Part shown: piece by piece, positions 43,787 through 54,760 of the stretch | Numbering within the stretch: the stretch's first letter is position 1 | Layout of the letters: each line of letters begins with the position of its first letter | Assembly (NCBI RefSeq): GCF_000332645.1 | Contig: NZ_AMXN01000009.1 | Coordinates: forward strand, 1-64,000 | From: Bacillus inaquosorum KCTC 13429 | GTDB taxonomy: Bacteria; Bacillota; Bacilli; Bacillales; Bacillaceae | Direction of reading: 5' to 3' | Length of the DNA: 64,000 nt | Notes under the pieces: model-generated | What the model was told of the DNA's origin: nothing | The model's database searches: none | Seen by the model: only the letters and a program-made list of their open reading frames with translations | Translations under genes and position numbers: made by a program

Positions 43787-43816
43787 AAAGCATTCACTTC
43801 AAGCTGAATGCTTTTT
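43787..43816 (+). terminator. Terminator after cdaS
   Basis: AAAGCATTCA and TGAATGCTTT pair around CTTCAAGC, followed by TT. Confidence 0.75.
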
Positions 43817-43954
43817 GTCTTGAAGGCAGGAAATATAAACTGGTAGAAAAGTTATATCTAATGAATATTAATTAAGTTAAATACTTTACCTAATTATGTA
43901 TTTATAGTACCGTATAAAATATTACATAAATTTTTAAAGGAAGGGTGTTGCCGC

Positions 43955-45172
43955 ATGGCTAATGTATTAATGATCGGCTTTCCCGGTGAAGGGCATATTA
44001 ATCCGTCTATCGGTGTAATGAAGGAGTTGAAATCACGGGGAGAACATATTACCTACTACGCAGTGAAGGAATACAAAGAAAAAATTGCAGCTCTTGATAT
44101 TGAGTTTCGTGAGTATCATGATTTCCGGGAAGATTACTTCGGAAAGAATGCAACCGGAGATGAAGAAAGAGATTTCACAGAAATGATCTGCGCTTTTTTG
44201 AAAGGCTGTAAGGATATCGCGACTCATATTTATGATGAAGTCAAACATGAGTCGTATGATTATGTCATATATGATCACCACCTACTGGCCGGTAAAATCA
44301 TTGCCAACCTGTTGAAGCTGCCGAGATTTTCACTGTGTACAACCTTTGCGATGAATGAGGAATTTCTAAAGGAAATGATGGGTGCATACATGAGAGGATC
44401 ATTTGAAGATTCACCTCATTATGAATCTTACAAGCAGCTTGCAGAAACATTAAATACTGATTTTCAGGCAGGGATCAAGAAGCCATTTGACGTTTTTTCT
44501 TCAGAGGGGGACTTGACGATTGTCTTTACATCAAGGGAATTTCAGCCAATGGCTGAGCAATTCGGCGATCAGTATGTATTTGTTGGCCCTTCAATTACGG
44601 AAAGAGCCGGAAACAATGATTTCCCATTTGAGCAGATTGACAATGAAAACGTGCTGTTTATTTCGATGGGAACCATTTTTAACAATCAAAAGCAGTTTTT
44701 TAATCAATGTCTTGAGGTTTGTAAAGACTTTGACGGTAAGGTTGTGCTTTCCATCGGCAAGCATATCAAAGCAAATGAGTTAAACGACATTCCGGAGAAT
44801 TTCATTGTACGCCCGTATGTCCCTCAGCTTGAGATCCTGAAAAGGGCCAGTTTATTTGTGACCCACGGCGGAATGAACAGCACAAGTGAAGGTTTGTATT
44901 TTGAAACTCCGCTTGTTGTTATTCCGATGGGAGCTGACCAATTTGCCGTCGGAAATCAAGTGGAAAAAATCGGCGCAGGGAAAGTTCTGAAAAAAGATCA
45001 ACTATCTGAAAGCCTTCTGAAAGAAACGATTCAAGAAGTGATGAACAATCCTGTGTATGCTGAAAAGGCAAAAGAAATTGGACAATCACTGAAAGCGGCA
45101 GGCGGTTCTAAAAAAGCGGCCGACAGCATTCTTGAAGTTGTGAAACACAAAACTCAATCAGCCAACGCATAA
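43955..45172 (+). CDS. yojK: YojK, MGT-type UDP-glycosyltransferase
   Basis: A 405-residue family 1 (GT-B) glycosyltransferase of the macrolide glycosyltransferase type. The N-terminal acceptor domain begins MANVLMIGFPGEGHINP with His13 in GEGH as the likely catalytic base. The C-terminal UDP-sugar-binding signature is PQLEILKRASLFVTHGG with GGMNSTSEGLYFETPLVVIPMGADQ (about 290–335). It is close to YjiC/YdhE, which glucosylate flavonoids and macrolides in vitro. No natural acceptor is known. GGAAGGGTG precedes the ATG. The promoter lies in the AT-rich gap after cdaS. Confidence 0.9.
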   Translation: MANVLMIGFPGEGHINPSIGVMKELKSRGEHITYYAVKEYKEKIAALDIEFREYHDFREDYFGKNATGDEERDFTEMICAFLKGCKDIATHIYDEVKHESYDYVIYDHHLLAGKIIANLLKLPRFSLCTTFAMNEEFLKEMMGAYMRGSFEDSPHYESYKQLAETLNTDFQAGIKKPFDVFSSEGDLTIVFTSREFQPMAEQFGDQYVFVGPSITERAGNNDFPFEQIDNENVLFISMGTIFNNQKQFFNQCLEVCKDFDGKVVLSIGKHIKANELNDIPENFIVRPYVPQLEILKRASLFVTHGGMNSTSEGLYFETPLVVIPMGADQFAVGNQVEKIGAGKVLKKDQLSESLLKETIQEVMNNPVYAEKAKEIGQSLKAAGGSKKAADSILEVVKHKTQSANA

Positions 45173-45175
45173 TAT

Positions 45176-45210
45176 AAATGCCTGTTCTTATCAAAAGAAC
45201 AGGCATTTTG
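45176..45210 (+). terminator. Terminator after yojK
   Basis: AAATGCCTGTTCTT and AAGAACAGGCATTT flank ATCA, a perfect 14-base stem. Confidence 0.85.
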
Positions 45211-45554
45211 GAATTTTCGTAAGAAAGCAGAGGAAGGGATTTGACACGCCAATAGAGAATTGATAAGAAAAACAGACAAGGAAGGAGGAAAATCTGCTTC
45301 GTTCATCAATAGAAAAACATCATTTTTGCCCCCGCTTAAATAGTTCTTTAGACTTTCGAAAAATAGATGCAGGTTATGTAAAATGTTAGGTGTTTATTTG
45401 AAGATTTAAAGGTCGAACGATGCTGAAATTGCTGCCGAATGTTTGAAAAGGATTTAACTTTTTGAAGAAGTGACGATAAAACTGATGTGCGCCATTTTTG
45501 GAAATAAAATACTATCTGTTTTTTGAGCAATAAACAGTTTAGGAGGTTGAATGA
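45211..45554. other. Upstream region of cwlS
   Basis: About 340 bases with no supported gene. A long 5' region before an autolysin gene probably holds several promoters; in 168 cwlS is read by SigH- and SigA-type promoters. An AAGGAGGAAAA at 45281–45291 looks like a ribosome-binding site but is not followed by an open frame. Short open frames on the minus strand lack sites. Confidence 0.4.
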
Positions 45555-46790
<1,236 letters not shown>

Positions 46791-46803
46791 AAACGAGTAT
46801 GAC

Positions 46804-46829
46804 AAAAAGCCTTTTTATAGGCTTTTTTT
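46804..46829 (+). terminator. Terminator after cwlS
   Basis: AAAAAGCC and AGGCTTTTT pair around TTTTTAT with a following T run. Confidence 0.75.
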
Positions 46830-46884
46830 GTTTATATCAGACAATGATTGACCACACTGTTAGAAAAAACAAGGGGGAGACAGT

Positions 46885-47472
46885 ATGTACCGTCTCTTGC
46901 TGTTGATGATGGTGACGGCGCTGGGAGCTGCGGGATGCGGACAAAACCCTCCTGACCCTCCTAAGCGGGTACCGGAAAAAGAAGCGGTTGAAACGTCTGC
47001 GTTTGGTCATCATGTCCAGCTGGTTAATCGTGGAGGCAAAGCAGTAGGTTTTATAGAACTCAAAGAATCAGAAAACGAAGGACTCGACATTCATATTTCC
47101 GCAAACAGCCTGCGCCCCGGCGCTTCACTCGGTTTTCATATCCATGAGAAAGGTTCATGTGTCAGGCCGGATTTTGAATCAGCGGGAGGTCACTTTAATC
47201 CGCTGAACAAAGAACACGGCTTCAACAATCCGATGGGGCATCATGCCGGAGATCTACCGAACCTTGAAGTCGGTGCTGATGGAAAAGTAGATGTCATTAT
47301 GAATGCGCCGGACACCTCACTGAAAAAAGGAAGTAAACTAAATATTCTCGACCAGGACGGAAGTGCGTTTATTATTCATGAACATGCCGACGATTATTTG
47401 ACGAATCCAAGCGGGAATTCAGGTGCGCGTATCGTCTGCGGAGCCCTTTCAGGCAATAACGAAAAGCAGTAA
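46885..47472 (+). CDS. sodC: SodC (YojM), Cu/Zn superoxide dismutase lipoprotein with intact copper site
   Basis: A 195-residue protein of the Cu/Zn-SOD family, attached as a lipoprotein (lipobox AAGC, cysteine 18). The copper ligands are present: His85 and His87 in GFHIHEKG, the bridging His103 in GGHFNP and His165 in IIHEHADD. The zinc ligands lie in the HGFNNPMGHHAGD segment (111–123). The disulfide pair is Cys92 and Cys185. This contrasts with the YojM protein of strain 168, in which the positions of His87 and His103 are Tyr88 and Pro104 and copper binding is lost. This copy may therefore be an active extracytoplasmic SOD. GGGGGAGA precedes the ATG. Confidence 0.92.
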   Translation: MYRLLLLMMVTALGAAGCGQNPPDPPKRVPEKEAVETSAFGHHVQLVNRGGKAVGFIELKESENEGLDIHISANSLRPGASLGFHIHEKGSCVRPDFESAGGHFNPLNKEHGFNNPMGHHAGDLPNLEVGADGKVDVIMNAPDTSLKKGSKLNILDQDGSAFIIHEHADDYLTNPSGNSGARIVCGALSGNNEKQ

Positions 47473-47479
47473 TATCATC

Positions 47480-47516
47480 CAAGCCCTTTTGTATTGAGCA
47501 TACAGGGGCTTTTTTA
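47480..47516 (+). terminator. Probable terminator after sodC
   Basis: AAGCCC and GGGCTT, extended by partial pairing of GTAT/ATAC, form an imperfect stem followed by a T run. Confidence 0.7.
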
Positions 47517-47559
47517 GTATACTCGTTAATGGAATACGAATAGGAAAGGGAACCTGTCT

Positions 47560-48450
47560 ATGACAACTCAATTACAGCACTTAACATTGCCGGAAGATAT
47601 ACAAAAAAAGCTTTTATCATATAAAGATCAGCCAATTTCCCCAGAGTTTCAGTCACTCATCGGGACATCAGGCTATGAGGCGGAGGATGAAGCCATTTTA
47701 TTCGACGCCATTATCGCATTAGCCATGGGAAAAAATGTCCTGCTGAAAGGGCCTACAGGCTCAGGAAAAACAAAGCTGGCAGAAACATTGTCCAGCTATT
47801 TTCATAAACCGATGCACAGTGTCAACTGTTCAGTTGACTTGGATGCAGAAGCCTTGGTCGGCTATAAAACAATTGAAAATCAATCTGGCCAGGCGACGAT
47901 CGAGTTTGTTTCAGGACCTGTCACAAAAGCCATGAAGGAAGGCCATTTTCTTTATATAGATGAAATCAATATGGCAAAGCCGGAAACACTGCCCATTTTA
48001 AACGGTGTATTAGATTACAGAAAAATGATGACAAATCCGTTTACAGGCGAGGTCATTCGGGCTAAAGGCGGATTCGGAGTTATTGCAGCCATCAATGAAG
48101 GCTATGTTGGAACTGTTCCGCTGAATGAAGCATTGAAAAACCGTTTTGTCATCATCGATGTGCCTTATATTAAAGGCGAGCTGCTGAAACAAGTGCTTAT
48201 GTCTCAGTCAGCTCTGCAAGATGAGAAATTGATTGACCGGTTTATCACGCTTTCCTCTGACTTGATTGTTCAGGCTAATAACGGACAGGTGTCTGAAGAA
48301 GCCGCATCCATCAGAGCTTTAATCGATACATGTGATTTAGCCGCTTATATTCCGCCGCGTCGTGCCATCGAACGGGGAATTGTAGAGAAGCTTGATGATG
48401 ACCGGGAAAAGGCGGCCGTTCGAAATATTGCAGAAACTCTGTTTGAATGA
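47560..48450 (+). CDS. yojN: YojN, MoxR-family AAA+ ATPase
   Basis: A 296-residue MoxR/NorQ-type AAA+ ATPase. Walker A is GPTGSGKT near residues 64–71, Walker B is [11 protein letters not shown] near 131–141, and sensor regions follow ([18 protein letters not shown], about 175–192). MoxR proteins act with VWA-domain partners to insert cofactors or assemble complexes; the partner here is YojO, ten bases downstream. The client is unknown: no nitric-oxide reductase or carbon-monoxide genes are nearby. AAAGGGAAC precedes the ATG. Confidence 0.9.
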   Translation: MTTQLQHLTLPEDIQKKLLSYKDQPISPEFQSLIGTSGYEAEDEAILFDAIIALAMGKNVLLKGPTGSGKTKLAETLSSYFHKPMHSVNCSVDLDAEALVGYKTIENQSGQATIEFVSGPVTKAMKEGHFLYIDEINMAKPETLPILNGVLDYRKMMTNPFTGEVIRAKGGFGVIAAINEGYVGTVPLNEALKNRFVIIDVPYIKGELLKQVLMSQSALQDEKLIDRFITLSSDLIVQANNGQVSEEAASIRALIDTCDLAAYIPPRRAIERGIVEKLDDDREKAAVRNIAETLFE

Positions 48451-48460
48451 GGGAGCTGCG

Positions 48461-50377
48461 ATGAAATTTATCAAATTTAACGACAGCACAATTGATTCGT
48501 TTTTATTTATGATGCTGACTGATTTGGCCAAAACACTCACCAAGAGTGAAGCGGTAGAAGTGGAGTATGGCGTTCAGTCCTATTACAATCCATTTGAAAA
48601 GAAAATCTATATGAGCCACTTTTGGAAAGACAGAGCAGCCGAGGACATGGAGGCGGGTCTGAAAAGCGACGTCTACCTGCGTTCGGTCGGAACGAGATAT
48701 AGCTCGCTGCAAGAGTTTGCGAACTTTTTGGATGATATCCATCGGCATCTTACGTTCAAAAGCTTTGCCAAGCAGCTGTTTATGCTGCTTGAGGACATCA
48801 GAATTGAAGAATGCATCAAACACGAGCGTCCGGGTACAAAACATGTATTTGCGAAGCGAAAAGACATGTACAGAAAACACTTCTCTACCCAGCTGACCTT
48901 AAATTTAGAACGAAGCATTTTTACGGATGCCCTCTTTTGTGCGATCTATGTCAAGCTAACAACGGAATCGCCGCTCGAGACCCTTCCGTCTATGCGTGAA
49001 GATATTGATCTGATGCGCCCGTTTATTGAGCAGCAGCTCCTTCGCGTGTATGAAGCAGATTCGACACGGCAGATTCTGAAAATTGTTGAAGACCTCATGG
49101 ACGGGCTTGAAGAGGTGCTCGATAAGGATATGCTGAACACCTACTTCTTTTTACCTGAGCTTGATTACGCAAAAGCTGCGGAACAGCCGTTATTTGAAGA
49201 AGAGAAAAAAGCGCCTAAGCTGAGTGATGACATCACGCTTCCGAAAAAATCAGACGGTGATGAGGATATTCATGAAGAAGAAATGCCGACGTGGCACCGG
49301 GAAACAGAAGCACCGGCTAAAAGCTTCCTTCAATTCGATATTGAACACGGCGCAAAATCAGATTTAGGTAAAGACGCTTCAAGGGAAGGCGACGATGGAG
49401 ATCAAGCCCTTGGCTCTGTCCAAGGATCAGCCAGACAAACAAAACGGAAAGACTATTCCAAGCTGGAAGCGCTGGAGTCCCAAAAAGACCAGCCGAACGG
49501 AGCGGGTATGGCTGACGGCAAAGAAAATAAATACGCATTTCCGATTTACAAAGAACCTCAGCCGGCAACCAGTGAAGAGGAGCTTTCCTATAAACAGCAG
49601 GCAAAAACGATTGAGTCGTATCAAAAGCGTTTAAAACAAATGATTCAAAAAACGCTGGAGCATAAAAAAACATTGCCGAGAACAGACCTTCATGCCGGAC
49701 GGCTGAACAATAAGCTTCTGCGCTACTTCACTGAGCGAAATCCGCGTCTATTCTACAAAAAGCAAGAACCGTCTTCAGAAATTGACGCAGTTTTTACATT
49801 GCTGGTCGACTGTTCAGCCAGCATGTTCGACAAAATGGACGAAACAAAACGGGGAATCGTGTTGTTTCACGAAGCGTTGAAATCGGTAGCGGTTCCGCAT
49901 CAGATTGTCGGCTTCTGGGAGGACACAAACGATGCAACCGAAACAAGCCAGCCAAACTATTTCAATACGGTTATTCCTTTCCAATCGTCATTAAGACAAG
50001 ATGCTGGGCCTGCAATTATGCAGCTCGAGCCTGAGGAAGATAACCGTGACGGCTATGCGATCCGGCAGATGACGAAAAAATTGCTGCAGCGCAGCGAGGC
50101 ACAAAAGTTCTTAATCGTTTTCTCAGATGGAGAGCCGGCTGCATTTGGCTATGAACAAAACGGGATTGTCGATACAAGTGAAGCGGTTATTGAAGCCCGA
50201 AAAAGAGGAATAGAAGTGATAAATGTTTTTCTCTCCAACTCAGAAATAGAAGAATCGCAAATGAAGACCATTCAGGATATGTACGGAAAATTCAGTATAT
50301 TTGTCCCGGATGTCGATCAGCTCCCGGATGTTCTGTATCCGCTGCTGAAAAAACTGCTCCATAAAAGCATAGGATAG
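48461..50377 (+). CDS. yojO: YojO, VWA-domain protein (NorD/CoxE-type), partner of YojN
   Basis: A 638-residue cytoplasmic protein. The N-terminal 260 residues are helical. The middle (about 260–420) is acidic and low-complexity. The C-terminal part carries a von Willebrand A domain (about 440–630) with a MIDAS motif variant DCSASM near 447 and VFSDGEPAA further on. This matches NorD/CbbO-like partners of MoxR ATPases. The ATG at 48461 follows GAGGGAGC; a longer frame overlapping yojN is rejected. The probable terminator overlaps its stop codon. Role unknown in bacilli. Confidence 0.87.
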   Translation: MKFIKFNDSTIDSFLFMMLTDLAKTLTKSEAVEVEYGVQSYYNPFEKKIYMSHFWKDRAAEDMEAGLKSDVYLRSVGTRYSSLQEFANFLDDIHRHLTFKSFAKQLFMLLEDIRIEECIKHERPGTKHVFAKRKDMYRKHFSTQLTLNLERSIFTDALFCAIYVKLTTESPLETLPSMREDIDLMRPFIEQQLLRVYEADSTRQILKIVEDLMDGLEEVLDKDMLNTYFFLPELDYAKAAEQPLFEEEKKAPKLSDDITLPKKSDGDEDIHEEEMPTWHRETEAPAKSFLQFDIEHGAKSDLGKDASREGDDGDQALGSVQGSARQTKRKDYSKLEALESQKDQPNGAGMADGKENKYAFPIYKEPQPATSEEELSYKQQAKTIESYQKRLKQMIQKTLEHKKTLPRTDLHAGRLNNKLLRYFTERNPRLFYKKQEPSSEIDAVFTLLVDCSASMFDKMDETKRGIVLFHEALKSVAVPHQIVGFWEDTNDATETSQPNYFNTVIPFQSSLRQDAGPAIMQLEPEEDNRDGYAIRQMTKKLLQRSEAQKFLIVFSDGEPAAFGYEQNGIVDTSEAVIEARKRGIEVINVFLSNSEIEESQMKTIQDMYGKFSIFVPDVDQLPDVLYPLLKKLLHKSIG

Positions 50378-50397
50378 CCCTTTATCCTATGCTTTTT
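50364..50397 (+). terminator. Terminator overlapping the yojO stop
   Basis: AAAGCATAGGATA and TATCCTATGCTTT pair around the tail of the gene and are followed by TTGGC. Confidence 0.75.
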
Positions 50398-50504
50398 GGC
50401 GTTTCTTTTTTCAAATGATTAAATTTTTTGTTTTTTATAAAGGTTTTTTACTATTTTGTGAACAATCAAGGTAGAATCAAATTGCAAACAGTGGTAAAAT
50501 ATCG

Positions 50505-50519
50505 TTGGAAGCGTTTTTA
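50505..50519 (+). promoter_or_regulatory. cre-like site upstream of odhA
   Basis: TTGGAAGCGTTTTTA matches the cre consensus at 14 of 15 positions. It lies about 87 bases before odhA and about 10 bases after a TAAAAT. Glucose repression of the oxoglutarate dehydrogenase genes via CcpA would be expected; this is inferred. Confidence 0.6.
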
Positions 50520-50561
50520 TTACATAATTTTGGACACAGTGTTCGAAAGTTATTTTAAGAT

Positions 50562-50576
50562 AGTGAATCATTCACT
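50562..50576 (+). promoter_or_regulatory. Perfect palindrome upstream of odhA
   Basis: AGTGAATCATTCACT is a perfect 7-1-7 inverted repeat, 30 bases before the odhA ATG, in or near the 5' untranslated region. No known consensus fits. It could be a repressor operator or a small RNA stem. Confidence 0.5.
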
Positions 50577-50605
50577 TGATTATCTAAGTTGGGGGTAATA
50601 TTCAA

Positions 50606-53440
50606 ATGTTTCAAAATAGTATGAAACAACGAATGAATTGGGAAGATTTTTACGGTCCGAACCTCGGCTATGCGCTGGAGCTTTACGATCAGTATACCCA
50701 AGATCCGAACAGCATTGATCCGGATCTAAAGGACATGTTCGACGAGCTCGGTGCTCCGCCAAGCGATATAAAAGAGGCCTCGGGAACAAAAGAAAAGGGA
50801 CGTGTTACAGCCGATCTGATTCAAAAGATCGCATCCGCAGTCAGACTTGCAGAAGATATCCGAACCTATGGCCATTTAAACGCTTCCGTCAATCCGCTCA
50901 GAAAGGATGGGAAAAAGAGCGAACTCTTTCCATTATCCGATTACGGGCTAACAGAAGAAGAAATAAAAGCAATACCTGCGTCAGTGATTTGTAAAGACGC
51001 TCCTAAAAACATTACGAACGGTCTAGAAGCCATTCAGTATTTACGAAATACCTATAAAAGAACGATCTCATTTGAATTTGACCATGTGCATGACTTCAAA
51101 GAGCGTGAGTGGCTGACGAGAAAGATTGAATCTGGCGAGCTGTTCCAGAAGAACTCAGCTGAAAAACTGTCGGCTGTGCTGGAGAGACTGACAGAAGTAG
51201 AGGGCTTCGAGCAGTTTTTGCACCGCACATTCGTCGGACAGAAGCGCTTTTCCATTGAGGGATTGGACGCGCTTGTACCAGTGCTGGATGACATTATTGC
51301 ACAATCTGTCAAATCAGGTACGACCAGTGTCAACATCGGAATGGCGCACAGGGGGCGCCTGAATGTATTGGCTCACGTGCTCGGCAAACCGTATGAAATT
51401 ATTTTCTCTGAATTTCAGCATGCGCCGAACAAAGACCTTGTCCCGTCTGAGGGATCAATCGGAATCAGCTACGGATGGACAGGGGATGTGAAATACCATC
51501 TGGGGGCAAATCGGGAGCTTCAAGACGCTGAAACAAAATCAGCACGCATTACGTTAGCAAACAACCCGAGCCACTTGGAATTTATCAATCCAATTGTTGA
51601 AGGCAGTACAAGAGCGGCACAAGAAACAAGAACACAAAGCGGATACCCGGTGCAGGATGAAACAAAATCGCTTGCCATTTTAATTCATGGAGACGCTGCA
51701 TTCCCTGGGGAAGGAATTGTTGCTGAAACATTGAATTTAAGCTCTTTAAAAGGGTATCAAGTAGGCGGTGCGATTCATATTATTGCCAATAACATGATCG
51801 GATTCACAACAGAAAGCGCTGAATCAAGATCGACAAACTATGCCAGTGACCTGGCGAAGGGCTATGAAATTCCGATTGTTCACGTAAATGCAGACGATCC
51901 TGAAGCCTGTCTTTCAGCTGTTAAGTTTGCGGTCGAATACCGAAAAACATTCAACAAGGACTTTCTAATTGACTTGATCGGGTACAGACGCTACGGACAC
52001 AACGAAATGGATGAGCCGTCAACCACTCAGCCAATGCTGTATGATGCTGTCAGAAAGCATCCGACCGTCAAACAAATTTTCGCCGAAAAGCTTGTGAACG
52101 AAGGCGTGCTTACCGAGGAAGTTGTTCAAAACATCGAAAAATCGGTAACGAAGCGCATTGAGGATGCTTATCAGAAAGTGCCGGCTAAAAAGGAACATAC
52201 CGCCTGTGAAATTGAACTTCCAGAGCCTGTTTCAAACGGTTTCCCTGATGTGGACACCTCCATTGATTTTGATGTGCTTCGCAAGCTGAATGGCGAATTG
52301 GTCAACTGGCCGGAGTCGTTTAACGTTTTCGGCAAGCTAAAGCGCATTTTAGAAAGACGCGCAAAGGCGTTTGATGATGACAGAAAAGTGGAATGGTCTT
52401 TGGCTGAATCACTTGCGTTTGCTTCTATTTTGAAAGACGGAACACCGATTCGTTTAACAGGACAGGATTCCGAGCGCGGAACGTTCGCCCAAAGAAACCT
52501 TGTGCTTCATGACAGTGAGACGGGTGAAGAATTTGTGCCGCTTCATCACTTATCTGACTGTGGCACATCGTTTGCTGTTCATAACAGCCCGCTGTCTGAA
52601 GGATCGGTTCTCGGCTTTGAATACGGCTATAACGTGCATTCACCGGAAACGCTTGTCATGTGGGAAGCGCAGTACGGAGATTTTGCCAACGCTGCTCAAG
52701 TGTATTTTGACCAATTCATTTCTGCCGGACGTGCGAAATGGGGCCAAAAATCTGGATTAGTTATGCTGCTTCCGCACGGTTACGAGGGACAGGGGCCTGA
52801 GCACTCAAGCGGAAGAATCGAGCGGTTCCTGCAGCTTGCCGCGGAGAACAACTGGACGGTTGCCAATCTGACAAGCGCTGCACAGTATTTCCATATTTTA
52901 AGAAGACAGGCGAAAATGCTGCTTCGTGAAGAGATCAGACCGCTCGTCATTATGACGCCGAAGAGCCTTCTTCGTAATCCGAATACGGTTTCGGAAGTGC
53001 AGGAGCTCAGCGAAAGCCGCTTCCAGCCTGTTTACGAACAGTCCGGACTTTCTCATGACTATGAAAAAGTAACCAGACTTGTATTATCCAGCGGTAAAGT
53101 GTCCATAGACATCAGTGATCATTTCAATAAATTAGAAGACGGTAAAGAGTGGCTTCACATTGCGAGAATTGAACAGCTGTATCCATTCCCGGCAAAAGGA
53201 GTCAAAGAATTATTTGCAAAACTTCCGAACCTGAAAGAAATCGTTTGGGTGCAGGAAGAGCCGCAGAACATGGGGGCTTGGAGTTATATCAGCCCGTATT
53301 TGACAGAAATTGCACCACAGGGAGTAAGCGTTCAATATATTGGACGGAGAAGACGATCCAGCCCTGCAGAGGGAGATCCGACAGTTCATAAAAAAGAACA
53401 GGAACGTATTGTATCTGATAGCTTGACTCGCAAAAACTAA
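50606..53440 (+). CDS. odhA: 2-Oxoglutarate dehydrogenase E1 component
   Basis: The thiamine-diphosphate E1 subunit of the 2-oxoglutarate dehydrogenase complex of the TCA cycle, 944 residues. The start ([20 protein letters not shown]) is the conserved N-terminus. The ThDP/Mg region is [20 protein letters not shown] near 371–390 with NNMIGFTT near 396–403. The family-specific [15 protein letters not shown] block is near 249–263. The C-terminal transketolase-like pyrimidine and C-terminal domains follow (about 600–944). GGGGGTAAT precedes the ATG. odhB follows 15 bases downstream. Confidence 0.97.
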   Translation: MFQNSMKQRMNWEDFYGPNLGYALELYDQYTQDPNSIDPDLKDMFDELGAPPSDIKEASGTKEKGRVTADLIQKIASAVRLAEDIRTYGHLNASVNPLRKDGKKSELFPLSDYGLTEEEIKAIPASVICKDAPKNITNGLEAIQYLRNTYKRTISFEFDHVHDFKEREWLTRKIESGELFQKNSAEKLSAVLERLTEVEGFEQFLHRTFVGQKRFSIEGLDALVPVLDDIIAQSVKSGTTSVNIGMAHRGRLNVLAHVLGKPYEIIFSEFQHAPNKDLVPSEGSIGISYGWTGDVKYHLGANRELQDAETKSARITLANNPSHLEFINPIVEGSTRAAQETRTQSGYPVQDETKSLAILIHGDAAFPGEGIVAETLNLSSLKGYQVGGAIHIIANNMIGFTTESAESRSTNYASDLAKGYEIPIVHVNADDPEACLSAVKFAVEYRKTFNKDFLIDLIGYRRYGHNEMDEPSTTQPMLYDAVRKHPTVKQIFAEKLVNEGVLTEEVVQNIEKSVTKRIEDAYQKVPAKKEHTACEIELPEPVSNGFPDVDTSIDFDVLRKLNGELVNWPESFNVFGKLKRILERRAKAFDDDRKVEWSLAESLAFASILKDGTPIRLTGQDSERGTFAQRNLVLHDSETGEEFVPLHHLSDCGTSFAVHNSPLSEGSVLGFEYGYNVHSPETLVMWEAQYGDFANAAQVYFDQFISAGRAKWGQKSGLVMLLPHGYEGQGPEHSSGRIERFLQLAAENNWTVANLTSAAQYFHILRRQAKMLLREEIRPLVIMTPKSLLRNPNTVSEVQELSESRFQPVYEQSGLSHDYEKVTRLVLSSGKVSIDISDHFNKLEDGKEWLHIARIEQLYPFPAKGVKELFAKLPNLKEIVWVQEEPQNMGAWSYISPYLTEIAPQGVSVQYIGRRRRSSPAEGDPTVHKKEQERIVSDSLTRKN

Positions 53441-53455
53441 GGGGGAAATGAAAAA

Positions 53456-54709
53456 ATGGCGGAAATTAAGGTACCTGAATTAGCAGAATCAATCTCAGAA
53501 GGAACAATAGCCCAATGGTTAAAGCAGCCTGGTGATTATGTAGAACAGGGTGAATATCTGCTTGAACTAGAAACGGACAAAGTAAATGTTGAATTGACAG
53601 CAGAAGAATCGGGTGTACTTCAAGAGGTATTGAAAGATTCGGGTGATACCGTCCAAGTCGGAGAAATTATCGGTACTATTTCAGAAGGCGCGGGTGAAAG
53701 TTCTGCCCCTGCTCCTTCAGAGAAAGCTGAAAGCAAGGAAAGCGAAAAAGTAGAGAAGCAAGCTGAACCAGCGGCACAAGAGGTGAGCGAGGAAACGCAA
53801 GCCGAAGCAAAATCAAGAACGATTGCTTCTCCTTCAGCCCGTAAGCTGGCAAGAGAGAAAGGAATTGACTTGTCTCAGGTTCCAACGGGAGATCCGTTAG
53901 GAAGAGTGCGCAAGCATGATGTCGAAGCGTACGAAAAACCAGCGTCAAAACCGGCTCCTCAGCAAAGACAGCAGCCTCAGGCTCAAAAAGCACAGCAAAG
54001 CTTTGAGAAACCTGTTGAAGTGCAAAAAATGTCACGCCGCAGACAAACGATTGCAAAACGCCTTGTAGAGGTACAGCAAACATCGGCGATGCTGACTACA
54101 TTTAATGAAGTAGACATGACGGCTGTCATGAATCTCAGAAAACGCCGCAAAGATCAATTCTTTGAGCAAAACGAAGTGAAGCTCGGCTTCATGTCTTTCT
54201 TTACGAAAGCGGTCGTAGCTGCGTTGAAAAAATATCCGCTGCTGAATGCGGAAATTCAAGGCGATGAACTGATCGTTAAGAAATTCTACGATATTGGGAT
54301 CGCTGTTGCGGCTGATGAAGGCCTTGTCGTTCCGGTTGTACGGGATGCGGACCGCCTGACATTTGCAGGAATCGAAAAAGAAATTGGCGAGCTTGCGAAA
54401 AAAGCAAGAAACAATAAATTAACCCTTAGTGAGCTACAGGGGGGCTCCTTCACCATTACAAACGGAGGGACTTTCGGTTCACTGATGTCGACTCCGATTT
54501 TAAACAGCCCTCAAGTCGGTATACTGGGCATGCATAAGATTCAGCTGCGCCCTGTGGCAATTGATGAAGAGCGCTTCGAAAACCGTCCGATGATGTATAT
54601 CGCTTTATCTTATGATCACCGGATTGTAGACGGTAAAGAAGCGGTTGGTTTCCTAGTGACAATCAAAAATTTACTAGAAGATCCTGAACAGCTTTTATTA
54701 GAGGGCTAA
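53456..54709 (+). CDS. odhB: Dihydrolipoyllysine-residue succinyltransferase (E2)
   Basis: The 417-residue E2 core subunit. The lipoyl domain covers about 1–76 with the modified Lys42 in [11 protein letters not shown] charged alanine/glutamate linker follows, then the E3-binding domain (about 121–160, [21 protein letters not shown]) and a second linker. The catalytic domain runs from about 190 to 417, with the active-site histidine in [11 protein letters not shown]. It works with OdhA and the shared E3 to make succinyl-CoA. A GGGGGAAAT site precedes the ATG. Confidence 0.97.
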   Translation: MAEIKVPELAESISEGTIAQWLKQPGDYVEQGEYLLELETDKVNVELTAEESGVLQEVLKDSGDTVQVGEIIGTISEGAGESSAPAPSEKAESKESEKVEKQAEPAAQEVSEETQAEAKSRTIASPSARKLAREKGIDLSQVPTGDPLGRVRKHDVEAYEKPASKPAPQQRQQPQAQKAQQSFEKPVEVQKMSRRRQTIAKRLVEVQQTSAMLTTFNEVDMTAVMNLRKRRKDQFFEQNEVKLGFMSFFTKAVVAALKKYPLLNAEIQGDELIVKKFYDIGIAVAADEGLVVPVVRDADRLTFAGIEKEIGELAKKARNNKLTLSELQGGSFTITNGGTFGSLMSTPILNSPQVGILGMHKIQLRPVAIDEERFENRPMMYIALSYDHRIVDGKEAVGFLVTIKNLLEDPEQLLLEG

Positions 54710-54711
54710 TA

Positions 54712-54750
54712 AAAAAAGGTACATCACGATAAAAGTGATGTACCTTTTTT
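54712..54750. terminator. Bidirectional terminator between odhB and yocS
   Basis: A 16-base perfect stem, AAAAAAGGTACATCAC with its complement around GATAAAA. Confidence 0.9.
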
Positions 54751-54760
54751 GTTTGCGTAT

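Noticed and set aside
45281..45291. AAGGAGGAAAA upstream of cwlS as the start of a further gene
   Set aside because: No open frame of useful length starts at the right distance after it.
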